Shown here: piece after piece, positions 16,265 through 23,572 of the stretch
Layout of the letters: each line of letters begins with the position of its first letter
Numbering within the stretch: position 1 is the first letter of the stretch
From: Thalassospira sp. HJ
GTDB lineage: Bacteria > Pseudomonadota > Alphaproteobacteria > Rhodospirillales > Thalassospiraceae
Assembly (NCBI RefSeq): GCF_000948415.1
Contig: NZ_JYII01000004.1
Location: forward strand, 1 to 35,659
Direction of reading: 5' to 3'
DNA length: 35,659 bases
Translations under genes and position numbers: made by a program
Notes under the pieces: model-generated
Told to the model about the DNA's origin: nothing
Database searches by the model: none
Seen by the model: the letters and a program-made list of their open reading frames with translations, nothing else

Positions 16265-16966
16265 ATGACCGAACACTACCAACGCTATGGCATTTACTAC
16301 GCGCCAGAACCGCAAAGCGCGTTGGGGCAGTTTGGCAATACCTGGCTCGGGCGTGATCCGGAAAGCGGCGATATGTTGGCACGTCCGACAGTCATAGGCT
16401 TAAGCGAAGCGGACATCGCAGCAGGAACGACATCGCCCAGCCGTTATGGTTTTCACGGCACACTTAAACCGCCCTTCGCACTGCCGGGCGGTATAGATCG
16501 CGCTGGGCTTGAAGCGGCCCTTGCCAGCCTTTGCCAAACAATCGTGCCGGTCACCTGCGGGCCTTTGATGCTGAAATCGATCGGCCGGTTTCTGGCCCTT
16601 GTCCCGACCGAGCCGGTTGCACCTTTGGCCGATCTTGCCGCAACGCTGGTGCGCGAACTTGATGCTTTCCGCCAACCCGAAGATGAGGCGGCAATGAACA
16701 AGCGTCGCTCTTCGGGCCTTACGGATCGGCAGGAAGAAAATCTTGTGCGCTGGGGCTATCCCTATGTCATGGAAGAATTTCGCTTCCACCTGACATTGAC
16801 CAACAAGCTTTCTGACGACCAGATTAAACCGTTCACCAACGCCTTGGCTGATTTGGTCGCACCGCTTTGCGAGGCGCCGTTTGTGGTCAGAGAAGTCTGC
16901 CTGTTTGGGGATCCAGGCGATCAGAAACCGTTCAGATTACTGAAGCGGTTCCCGCTTGCAGGATAG
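16265..16966 (+). CDS. DUF1045 phosphonate-locus protein, 2H phosphoesterase-like
   Basis: 233 residues, matching the phosphonate-operon DUF1045 family (TIGR03223-like). It has the two H-x-T/S motifs that define the 2H phosphoesterase fold: HGT at residues 64-66 (in YGFHGTLKPPF) and HLT at 175-177 (in FRFHLTLTNKL). 2H enzymes act on cyclic phosphates and 2',5' or cyclic nucleotide bonds. The C-P lyase pathway makes 5-phosphoribosyl 1,2-cyclic phosphate, normally opened by PhnP, and no phnP is in this window. A role at that step is the obvious hypothesis, not proven by the sequence. No signal peptide, so cytoplasmic. It ends the plus-strand unit, facing phnN. Confidence 0.88.
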   Translation: MTEHYQRYGIYYAPEPQSALGQFGNTWLGRDPESGDMLARPTVIGLSEADIAAGTTSPSRYGFHGTLKPPFALPGGIDRAGLEAALASLCQTIVPVTCGPLMLKSIGRFLALVPTEPVAPLADLAATLVRELDAFRQPEDEAAMNKRRSSGLTDRQEENLVRWGYPYVMEEFRFHLTLTNKLSDDQIKPFTNALADLVAPLCEAPFVVREVCLFGDPGDQKPFRLLKRFPLAG

Positions 16967-16999
16967 AAAAATGCTGCGCTTTCAAGGTGCTGCATTTTT
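16967..16999. terminator. Weak bidirectional terminator between convergent phn units
   Basis: AAAAATGC (16967-16974) pairs with GCATTTTT (16992-16999); a T-T mismatch is followed by two further GC pairs toward the loop. A and T flanks give a U tract on both strands. It fills most of the 53-bp gap between the DUF1045 and phnN stop codons. The stem is poor in GC, so the efficiency is uncertain. Confidence 0.45.
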
Positions 17000-17019
17000 G
17001 GTTCGCCAGATCGAGGGGT

Positions 17020-17634
17020 TTAAGCTCGGTTGGCGATGGGTTGCGGCATTTCCAGTGCGTGGATGAAGCGCGTAATGCCGGTCTCAAGGTCTGCATCATT
17101 ATCGACATGAACAACGTGATCGCCTTCGACCTGATAGGCCGATGCGCGCGCAAGGCGGCGCTCGATATCAAGGGCGTCTTCGCGCCCGCGGGCCTGAAGA
17201 CGGTTGCGCAGGGCCTCGCTGCTGGCGCGGACATTCACAACCCGGACATTGGCCAGCCCAAGCAGGGCGCATGCATCCTCAATCACGCTGCGCGATACAT
17301 TAACGATAACGGTTTTGCCGGCCTCGACTTTGTCGAGCACATGGCGCGGAATGCCATATCCCAGATCATGCGCCTTCCAGCTTAGAAGGAACGCGCCCTG
17401 ACGTGCCATCTGCCCGAAATCTTCGGGGCGGACGGGGATGTGGATTTCGCCGACCGATCCGGCCGGGCGGGTGATGCAGCGCCGCGGAAAGCAGAACTGC
17501 TTGTCCTTGGCAAGTCTGTCACGGGCTGCATCAAGAAGGGTGTCCTTGCCAACGCCACTGGGGCCGACGACGAGGACCAGAAGCCCGTATCCCGAAGTGC
17601 TGGCATGTTTGGGGGCTGAGGGGGTGCCGGTCAT
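17020..17634 (-). CDS. phnN: Ribose 1,5-bisphosphate phosphokinase PhnN
   Basis: 204 residues, guanylate-kinase-like P-loop fold. Walker A GPSGVGKDT is at residues 24-32; 'RCITRPAG' and 'ALLGLANVRVVNVRASSEALRNRL' fit PhnN. It phosphorylates ribose 1,5-bisphosphate to PRPP with ATP, returning the sugar released by the C-P lyase pathway to nucleotide synthesis. It overlaps phnM by 4 nt (ATGA) and is the last gene of the minus-strand unit. Its presence implies that ribose 1,5-bisphosphate is formed, which normally needs PhnP. Confidence 0.93.
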   Translation of the reverse strand: MTGTPSAPKHASTSGYGLLVLVVGPSGVGKDTLLDAARDRLAKDKQFCFPRRCITRPAGSVGEIHIPVRPEDFGQMARQGAFLLSWKAHDLGYGIPRHVLDKVEAGKTVIVNVSRSVIEDACALLGLANVRVVNVRASSEALRNRLQARGREDALDIERRLARASAYQVEGDHVVHVDNDADLETGITRFIHALEMPQPIANRA

Positions 17635-18773
17635 GACACCCTGACCCCTTCGCGCCAGACACCGCGCACAATCGGATGGTGCGGGGAATGATGCACCCGG
17701 ATCAAATCGCCGCGCTTGCCAACCGCGATCTCGCCGCGATCATGAAGGCCAACCTGTGTTGCCGGATTAAGCGACACGGTTCGAATGGCACGTGGCAGGT
17801 CGTAACCATCAAACTCGTCAAACAGCTTCATCGCCCCGTGCAAAAGACTATGCGGGACATAGTCGCTTGAAATGATGTCGAGATAACCCTGCTTTGCCAG
17901 TTCACCGGCGGCCACATTGCCACTATGTGATCCGCCGCGCACAAGGTTCGGCCCGCCCATCATGACACCAAGCCCGCCTTCATGTGATGCCTTGGCGGCC
18001 TCAAGCGTGGTCGGGAATTCGGCCACGGTCATCTTGTCTGCCACGGCCTCGGCGACATGGGCCTGGGTGGCATCATCATGGCTGGCAAGGGCCAGACCCT
18101 TGGCGTGAGCTTGTTCAACCACATGGCGACGGTGTTTTTCGGAATAAAGCTCCGCATCGCGACGGCGGGTGGCGATGAATTTGCGCATCTCCTCGTCGCT
18201 TAGGCCATATTTACCTTGATAGTAGGTGTAATATGCATCAAGGCTGACGAACTGGCGCTGCCCCGGTGTGTGATCCATCACCGAAAGCATGCTGACGAGT
18301 GGCAGGTCGATCAGTTGACCAAGTGCCTCGACCATGCCGGGGAAGGATGTCTCGCAACGCAGATGCAGTTTATGGTCCGCACGCAGCAGCGCATTTTCTA
18401 GCGCGTGCTCAAGCGCCTTGACCGACTCAATCAGTCGCACAATGCGCTCGGAGCCTTCGTTGACATCGCCAATGGATACCGCATCAAACACGGTGGTGAT
18501 CCCGGCACTAGCAACCTGGTTGTCATGGGCGACAACGGCGGCGGTGGCCGGCCAACGGGTTTTCGGGCGTGGGGTGAGGTGCTTGTCGAGATTGTCGGTA
18601 TGCAGCTCGACCAGGCCTGGCATCAGATAATCGCCGCCCATGTCCTCTGCACCCGGAAGGTTCGAGGCACGATCGGAAATATCGCTGATCTTGCCGTCCT
18701 TGAACTGCACGGCCCCGTCAATGACTTCGTTTGCCAGAACCAGTTTGGCATTGGTGAAAATCTGTTCAGTCAT
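17631..18773 (-). CDS. phnM: Alpha-D-ribose 1-methylphosphonate 5-triphosphate diphosphatase PhnM
   Basis: 380 residues, amidohydrolase superfamily. The metal-site motif HTDNLDKH is at residues 58-65, with later 'ASHDDATQAH' and 'NLVRGGSHSGNVAA', all typical of PhnM. It removes pyrophosphate from the 5' end of the ribosyl triphosphate phosphonate, yielding the 5-phosphate that PhnJ uses. ATG 18773 is chosen over the in-frame TTG at 18782; both overlap the end of phnL (8 nt for the ATG). It overlaps phnN by 4 nt. Confidence 0.94.
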   Translation of the reverse strand: MTEQIFTNAKLVLANEVIDGAVQFKDGKISDISDRASNLPGAEDMGGDYLMPGLVELHTDNLDKHLTPRPKTRWPATAAVVAHDNQVASAGITTVFDAVSIGDVNEGSERIVRLIESVKALEHALENALLRADHKLHLRCETSFPGMVEALGQLIDLPLVSMLSVMDHTPGQRQFVSLDAYYTYYQGKYGLSDEEMRKFIATRRRDAELYSEKHRRHVVEQAHAKGLALASHDDATQAHVAEAVADKMTVAEFPTTLEAAKASHEGGLGVMMGGPNLVRGGSHSGNVAAGELAKQGYLDIISSDYVPHSLLHGAMKLFDEFDGYDLPRAIRTVSLNPATQVGLHDRGEIAVGKRGDLIRVHHSPHHPIVRGVWREGVRVS

Positions 18774-19470
18774 TGGTCCCAACTTTAAAGGAAGTCACAT
18801 CAAACGACCCGGTGCAGACTGCATCACGGGTTTCATGGTCGTGGAAAATTCCGGCGATTGCCGCACCACGGCTTTTGGCTTCTTCAATCAGCGCCAGAAC
18901 TGTGGCGCGATTTTGGGCGTCAAGCGATGCGGTCGGCTCATCAAGCAACATGATTGGATAATCGGCAATAAAGCCACGCGCAATATTAACGCGCTGCTGT
19001 TCCCCACCCGAAAAGGTCAGTGGCGAGAGCTGCCACAAACGTTCGGGGATACGAAGCCGGGTTAAAAGATCGCGCGCCTTTTCGGTTGCTGCCTTGCGAT
19101 CGGTGCCAAGGGCGACAAGCGGCTCGGCAACGATATCAAGGGTCGGCACACGCGGGATCACGCGCAGGAACTGCGACACATAGCCCAGCGTGCGCTTGCG
19201 GATCTCAAGGATCGAATGCGGGCTGGCGGTGGTGATGTCAAGCCAGTCGCCATCATGGAACACCTTGATGGAGCCTTGCGAGCATGTGTAATTGGCATAA
19301 AGCATTCGCATGAAGGTACTTTTCCCGGAACCGGATTCACCGGTCAGCGCGATGCAATCGCCAGCCGAAAGCATGAATTCGATACCTTCAAAAACCGGGA
19401 TGGTCACGCTGCCCTGAGTATGGAGGGTAAAGCTTTTCGCGACGTTTTTAGCATGAAGCATTTCAGACAT
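18766..19470 (-). CDS. phnL: C-P lyase ATP-binding subunit PhnL
   Basis: 234 residues, a single ABC-type ATPase domain without membrane partner. Walker [10 protein letters not shown], 'GYVSQFLRVIPRVPTLDIV' after the Q-loop, signature FSGGEQQRVNIAR and Walker B IMLLDEPTASLD are all present. PhnL takes part with PhnG, PhnH and PhnI in joining phosphonate to ribose, and associates with the core complex rather than a transporter. It lies 14 bp after phnK and its end overlaps phnM, in the canonical KLM order. Confidence 0.93.
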   Translation of the reverse strand: MSEMLHAKNVAKSFTLHTQGSVTIPVFEGIEFMLSAGDCIALTGESGSGKSTFMRMLYANYTCSQGSIKVFHDGDWLDITTASPHSILEIRKRTLGYVSQFLRVIPRVPTLDIVAEPLVALGTDRKAATEKARDLLTRLRIPERLWQLSPLTFSGGEQQRVNIARGFIADYPIMLLDEPTASLDAQNRATVLALIEEAKSRGAAIAGIFHDHETRDAVCTGSFDVTSFKVGTND

Positions 19471-19484
19471 TTTCTTCGCCCCGA

Positions 19485-20267
19485 TCAGTTCTGCAGAATG
19501 GAAGAAACAAGCAGCTGCGTATAGGGATGCTGTGGGTCGTCAAGAACCTGATCGGTCAGACCATGTTCAATGACCTTGCCCTGCTGCATCACCATCAGCC
19601 GGTGCGAAAGAAGTCGTGCGACTGCCAGATCGTGGGTAACGATGATCACTGCAAGATTAAGATCGTGAACCAGCCCGCGCAGCAGATCGAGCAATCTGGC
19701 CTGAACAGAAACATCAAGCCCACCCGTGGGTTCGTCCATAAAGACGAGGCGCGGGCTGGTTACGAGGTTGCGGGCAATCTGCAAACGTTGCTGCATGCCG
19801 CCCGAAAAGGTTGAAGGCAGGTCATCAAGGCGCTCGGACGCGATTTCGACCTTGCCAAGCCAGCTGTCCGCATTGCTGCGAATGTTACCGTAATGGCGAT
19901 CCCCGATCGCCATCAGCCGTTCGCCAATATTGGCCCCGGCGCTGACATTCATGCGCAATCCATCACGCGGGTTCTGATGTACGAATGCCCAGTCGGTGCG
20001 CATCAGAAGACGGCGCTGTGCCTCCGACATCTGATAGACATCGCGCACGCCATCAATACGCGTCTGGTATTCAACGACACCCTTGGTCGGTTCCTGCTGG
20101 GCGGAAATGCTGCGCAGCAAAGTTGATTTGCCTGATCCGGATTCCCCAACGATGCCAAGAACTTCACCGGGGCGGAGTTCAAAACTGACATCCTTGCAGC
20201 CAACCCGGTCGCCATACATCATAGTCAGGTTGTCAACGCGCAGAAGCGGTTCGTTCATCTGGGTCAT
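19485..20267 (-). CDS. phnK: C-P lyase ATP-binding subunit PhnK
   Basis: 260 residues, an ABC ATPase related to dipeptide-transporter ATPases. Walker [10 protein letters not shown], 'WAFVHQNPRDGLRM' at the Q-loop, signature FSGGMQQRLQIAR and Walker B LVFMDEPTGGLD are present. In E. coli PhnK docks on PhnJ of the PhnGHIJ core and its ATPase activity is needed in vivo. Its ATG shares one base with the phnJ stop codon (TAATG), so the two are tightly coupled, matching their physical contact. Confidence 0.94.
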   Translation of the reverse strand: MTQMNEPLLRVDNLTMMYGDRVGCKDVSFELRPGEVLGIVGESGSGKSTLLRSISAQQEPTKGVVEYQTRIDGVRDVYQMSEAQRRLLMRTDWAFVHQNPRDGLRMNVSAGANIGERLMAIGDRHYGNIRSNADSWLGKVEIASERLDDLPSTFSGGMQQRLQIARNLVTSPRLVFMDEPTGGLDVSVQARLLDLLRGLVHDLNLAVIIVTHDLAVARLLSHRLMVMQQGKVIEHGLTDQVLDDPQHPYTQLLVSSILQN

Positions 20268-21193
20268 TATTCTGCTGCCTTTCCGCGATCTGCAGTGCCA
20301 AGGGGTTGGTCATGATGTTGCGGGCCGCGATGGCCGGCTTCCTGTCGTTCCGCGCAGTAATCGGTGTCTGAGCAGACAAACATCCGGTTGCCCTGATCAT
20401 CGAGAATAACTTCATCAAGGTAACTGTCGCGCGCACCGCACATGCCGCATTCGTCTTCCCAGGTCTGGACTTCGAACGGATGGTCTTCGAAATCGAGGCT
20501 TTTGACCTTGGTGTAGGGCGGAAGCGCATAGATGCGCTTTTCACGACCGGCCCCGAAAAGCTGAAGGGCTGCCATATCGTTCATTTTCGGATTGTCGAAC
20601 TTTGGCGTCGGCGATGGATCCATCACATAGCGATCATCGACCATCACCGGATAGGCATAGGTGGTTGCGATATGGCCATGGCGTGCGATGTCTTCATAAA
20701 GCTTTACATGCATCAGGCCATATTCCTCAAGCGCATGCATTTTCCGCGTTTCGGTTTCGCGCGGCTCAAGGAAGCGAAGTGGTTCCGGGATCGGCACCTG
20801 ATAAACAAGAACCTGATCTTCGCGCAGTTCCTTTTCCGGGATGCGGTGACGGGTCTGAATGATCGATGCTTCCGCGGTTTTTTCCGTGGTGGCGACCTGT
20901 GCTGTCTTGGCAAAAAATTGGCGGATCGAGACCGCGTTGGTGGTGTCATCCGCCCCCTGGTCAATGACCTTGAGCGTATCATTCGGTCCGATCACAGCAG
21001 CCGTCACCTGAACGCCGCCCGTGCCCCAACCATAGGGCATCGGCATTTCGCGTCCGGCAAACGGGACCTGATAACCCGGTATTGCAACGGCCTTAAGCAG
21101 GGCGCGCCGGATCATGCGTTTGGTTTGTTCATCAAGGTAGGCAAAGTTATAGTCCGGTGCCCCGTCTGCCGGGTTTTTCACAGTCTGTTCCAT
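20267..21193 (-). CDS. phnJ: C-P lyase PhnJ, radical SAM carbon-phosphorus bond cleaving enzyme
   Basis: 308 residues from ATG 21193; GGAG lies 7 nt upstream. It is highly similar to E. coli PhnJ, including 'YNFAYLDEQTKRMIRRALL' and 'GADDTTNAVSIR'. The cluster cysteines are conserved as C-x2-C-x21-C-x5-C at 249, 252, 274 and 280, matching E. coli Cys241, 244, 266 and 272. The proposed glycyl-radical Gly32 corresponds to Gly40 in IPGYQVPF. It cleaves the C-P bond of 5-phosphoribosyl 1-phosphonates, releasing alkane and the 1,2-cyclic phosphate. The tail after the last Cys is 28 residues, longer than the 9 in E. coli. The open frame extends to 21358 but those residues lie over phnI. Confidence 0.96.
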   Translation of the reverse strand: MEQTVKNPADGAPDYNFAYLDEQTKRMIRRALLKAVAIPGYQVPFAGREMPMPYGWGTGGVQVTAAVIGPNDTLKVIDQGADDTTNAVSIRQFFAKTAQVATTEKTAEASIIQTRHRIPEKELREDQVLVYQVPIPEPLRFLEPRETETRKMHALEEYGLMHVKLYEDIARHGHIATTYAYPVMVDDRYVMDPSPTPKFDNPKMNDMAALQLFGAGREKRIYALPPYTKVKSLDFEDHPFEVQTWEDECGMCGARDSYLDEVILDDQGNRMFVCSDTDYCAERQEAGHRGPQHHDQPLGTADRGKAAE

Positions 21194-21197
21194 GGGA

Positions 21198-22331
21198 TTA
21201 CTCCGCGGCCTCGGGTTGGGATGTGCCATTTTCGGCTTCGGACTTTGCCAGGCGTTCCTCGACTTCTGCGCGCATGCGGCGCACCAGTTCCAGTTCACCC
21301 TGGAAATCGACATAGTGTGGCAGCTTGATATGTTCGACAAAGCCGGTGGACTGGACATTGTCGCTATGTTCCATCACGAACTCGCTGTCCTGCGCCGGGC
21401 CCATGATCTGTTCGCCCATCTCATTGGCGCGCATGGCACGATCAACCAGCGCCATCGAAATGGCTTTGCGTTCGTTTTGACCAAACACCAATCCGTAACC
21501 GCGGGTAAATTGCGGCAGCTTGGTTTTCGATCCCTTGAACTTGTTGACAGTCTCGCACTCGGTCAGTTCGATGTCGCCGATATCAATCGCAAAGCCGAGT
21601 TCTTCGGGCTCGATCTCGACCGAGACGGTGCCATAGCGGATTTCACCAACAAAGGCGTGGCTGTTGGCGTAACCGCGCTGGGTGGAATAACCAAGGGCCA
21701 GAACAAATCCCTCATCCCCGCGCGACAGGTTCTGCAGGCGCAGATCACGTCCAGCCGGGAATTTGACCGGCTCTCGGGTCAGATCGGCAACCGGGGCATT
21801 TTCCTCGACCGGCACCGGTTCATCCTGAATAAGACCTTCATAGTTCAGGATGTCATCGAGAACGCGCGGCATGTTTTCATCGACCGGTTGTTCGCCACTT
21901 GGCGCTTCGCTCGGCGCTTCGCCATTCGCCATCAGCGTGAAATCGAGAAGACGGTGCGTGTAATCAAAGGTTGGTCCCAGGATCTGCCCGCCGGGCAGGT
22001 CTTTGAAGGTTGCCGAAATGCGGCGCGAAACATCCATCTCGGCGGTTTTGATCGGCTTGGAAAACGCAAAACGCGGCAGCGTCGTGCGATAGGCCCGCAT
22101 CAAAAAGATTGCCTCGATCAAATCACCACGGCCCTGCTTGATCGCAAGGGCAGCCAGATCACGGTCATAAAGTGACCCTTCTGCCATGACGCGGGTCACC
22201 GACAGCGACAATTGCTGTTCGATCTGATCGGTTTCGATTTCGGCAATGTCCTTGTCGCCCCGGCGCTGCTCGGCCAGAAGCTTGTGAGCATTGTTGATGG
22301 CACGTTCGCCACCTTTTACCGCAACATACAT
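21198..22331 (-). CDS. phnI: C-P lyase core subunit PhnI
   Basis: 377 residues (E. coli 354). The N terminus 'MYVAVKGGERAINNAHKLL' and the C-terminal His-rich segment 'VEHIKLPHYVDFQGELEL', which helps form the metal/active-site region at the PhnI-PhnJ interface, are conserved. PhnI exchanges the adenine of ATP for phosphonate with PhnG, H and L, and alone acts as a nucleosidase. An insertion rich in Glu, Pro and Ser at about residues 140-155 (EAPSEAPSGEQPVDE) accounts for most of the extra length. It lies 4 bp before phnJ. Confidence 0.95.
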   Translation of the reverse strand: MYVAVKGGERAINNAHKLLAEQRRGDKDIAEIETDQIEQQLSLSVTRVMAEGSLYDRDLAALAIKQGRGDLIEAIFLMRAYRTTLPRFAFSKPIKTAEMDVSRRISATFKDLPGGQILGPTFDYTHRLLDFTLMANGEAPSEAPSGEQPVDENMPRVLDDILNYEGLIQDEPVPVEENAPVADLTREPVKFPAGRDLRLQNLSRGDEGFVLALGYSTQRGYANSHAFVGEIRYGTVSVEIEPEELGFAIDIGDIELTECETVNKFKGSKTKLPQFTRGYGLVFGQNERKAISMALVDRAMRANEMGEQIMGPAQDSEFVMEHSDNVQSTGFVEHIKLPHYVDFQGELELVRRMRAEVEERLAKSEAENGTSQPEAAE

Positions 22332-22333
22332 GA

Positions 22334-22942
22334 TTAATTGACCTCGATCCGGGTGGTGCGCGACAGGGCGGCGATCTGGGTAGGGCTTGCGAAAATCACA
22401 TCAACGCCGCACGGAAACAGGTGATGGTTCTCTGCCCGCCAGGCATGGAAGCTTTCCGGCAGGTTCTTGATCGCAAGGCTATGCGTGTCCTTGATGCCCG
22501 GACCCGAAAGGGTCATGGCAGGGTGATCTGAAATCTCATCGACCATCAGGATCAGGGTCGCCGATTGATCCGGGTATTCGGCATTGCCAACGGCAAGGTC
22601 GGTAATGAAAGACAGGTCATCGTAAATGCGCGCGACCGCGAAGTCAGCCTGTTTGACATCTGTACTGATCGGGCAGCCACAATGGAATTTCAAATGATCA
22701 CCAGCGGATTTGGTTGCGCAGGATGGCGACAGCCACACGGTGGTATCCATGTCCGCCATGGCAAGAAGGGCTGCCGTCGCGGCTTCATTCAGGCCATCGG
22801 GCGCTGCAACATTGACCGGCAGATCATAAATCCGGCCGGGGCGCGACATGGCATCAAGCAGGGCGCGAAACACGGCATTGGAATCAAAGGCCGCGTGGTC
22901 AAAACCGGGCAGCAAGTCACTTGTCTGGGATTGCAGGGTCAT
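22334..22942 (-). CDS. phnH: C-P lyase core subunit PhnH
   Basis: 202 residues from ATG 22942; an in-frame TTG one codon earlier is a less likely start. 'HAAFDSNAVFRALLDAMSRPG' near residue 17 and 'VWLSPSC' and 'GCPIS' segments are family-typical. PhnH is a PLP-transferase-like fold protein without cofactor, bound to the outside of the PhnGIJ core. Its ATG shares one base with the phnG stop (TGATG), and phnI starts 2 bp after it ends. Confidence 0.93.
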   Translation of the reverse strand: MTLQSQTSDLLPGFDHAAFDSNAVFRALLDAMSRPGRIYDLPVNVAAPDGLNEAATAALLAMADMDTTVWLSPSCATKSAGDHLKFHCGCPISTDVKQADFAVARIYDDLSFITDLAVGNAEYPDQSATLILMVDEISDHPAMTLSGPGIKDTHSLAIKNLPESFHAWRAENHHLFPCGVDVIFASPTQIAALSRTTRIEVN

Positions 22943-23439
22943 CAATCGTCTCCGCGGACAAGGGTGAAGAAATCAACTTTGGTGGCGGCAACCTTGCGCG
23001 CATGATCGCGTTTGGCGGTGGCCTGTTCGGTGGCGAGGGTTTCGATGAAGTTGCTTGCCGATCCGTCGCGCAGCATCACTGCATCAAACAGGGCGGCATA
23101 TTGCGCCTGAATGCGATCACGTCCCTTGACGTAGGAATGTCCGACGGTGCCATCAGATAGGGTGACGGCACAGCGTGTTACCGTCATTTCACCAAGGTTA
23201 AACCGCTGCCCGGCACCACCAGCGCGACCACGCACCATCACCATGCCGATCTGCGGTTCGCGCAGGTGGGTCCAGTTTTCGCTGCTGTGATTTTCCGACC
23301 ACTGCGCTTCAAGCCGGGCACGTGATGTACGGGCCAGAACCGACATCCATTTCTGACGTGCGGCAATTTGCGGGTCGGTGGGGGTGTCTGCATTCCGGTT
23401 CTGATTGGTCCGGGCATTCGGGGCGGGGTGCGCCGTCAT
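22942..23439 (-). CDS. phnG: C-P lyase core subunit PhnG
   Basis: 165 residues, first gene of the minus-strand unit. After a basic, low-complexity N-terminal extension of about 25 residues comes the family core: 'ARQKWMSVLARTSRARLE' and 'REPQIGMVMVRGRAGG'. PhnG forms the core with PhnH, PhnI and PhnJ and is needed for ribosyl-phosphonate formation. ATG 23439 is chosen over the TTG at 23442; AAGGGA lies upstream. The promoter and operators are in the 133-bp gap to phnF. Confidence 0.93.
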   Translation of the reverse strand: MTAHPAPNARTNQNRNADTPTDPQIAARQKWMSVLARTSRARLEAQWSENHSSENWTHLREPQIGMVMVRGRAGGAGQRFNLGEMTVTRCAVTLSDGTVGHSYVKGRDRIQAQYAALFDAVMLRDGSASNFIETLATEQATAKRDHARKVAATKVDFFTLVRGDD

Positions 23440-23466
23440 CAAACTGATCCCTTTTCAACTTATGTC

Positions 23467-23485
23467 GACAAATTCAAAATTTGTC
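23467..23485. promoter_or_regulatory. Inverted repeat in the phnG leader
   Basis: GACAAATT-CAA-AATTTGTC: eight perfectly paired bases on each side of a 3-nt spacer, overlapping by three bases the first PhnF-type octamer. It lies within the first 35 nt of the predicted phnG transcript and could be a second regulator site or an RNA hairpin. Confidence 0.5.
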
Positions 23486-23498
23486 TAGACGTCTATAC
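23483..23498. promoter_or_regulatory. Tandem PhnF (HutC-type) operators
   Basis: GTCTAGAC (23483-23490) directly abuts GTCTATAC (23491-23498). Both match the HutC-subfamily form GT-N-TA-N-AC exactly; the first is a perfect palindrome, and the second read on the minus strand is GTATAGAC, the core of the site described for mycobacterial PhnF. They cover the start region of the phnG promoter, so a bound repressor would block it. Confidence 0.7.
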
Positions 23499-23506
23499 CT
23501 ATTGAC

Positions 23507-23535
23507 GTTATAAGACGATCCAGCACTGTTGGCAA
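23507..23535 (-). promoter_or_regulatory. Sigma-70-type promoter of phnGHIJKLMN
   Basis: On the minus strand: -35 TTGCCA (23530-23535), 17-nt spacer, -10 TATAAC (23507-23512). Transcription would begin near 23500, next to the tandem operators. No Pho box was found in this gap. Confidence 0.65.
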
Positions 23536-23572
23536 AGGTCTTGCGGTGAAAGTTTTATGAACGGGGAATGTA

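Noticed and set aside
16071..16268. Short plus-strand frame bridging the acyltransferase and DUF1045 genes
   Set aside because: It overlaps the end of the acyltransferase in another frame, has no ribosome binding site and no recognisable product.
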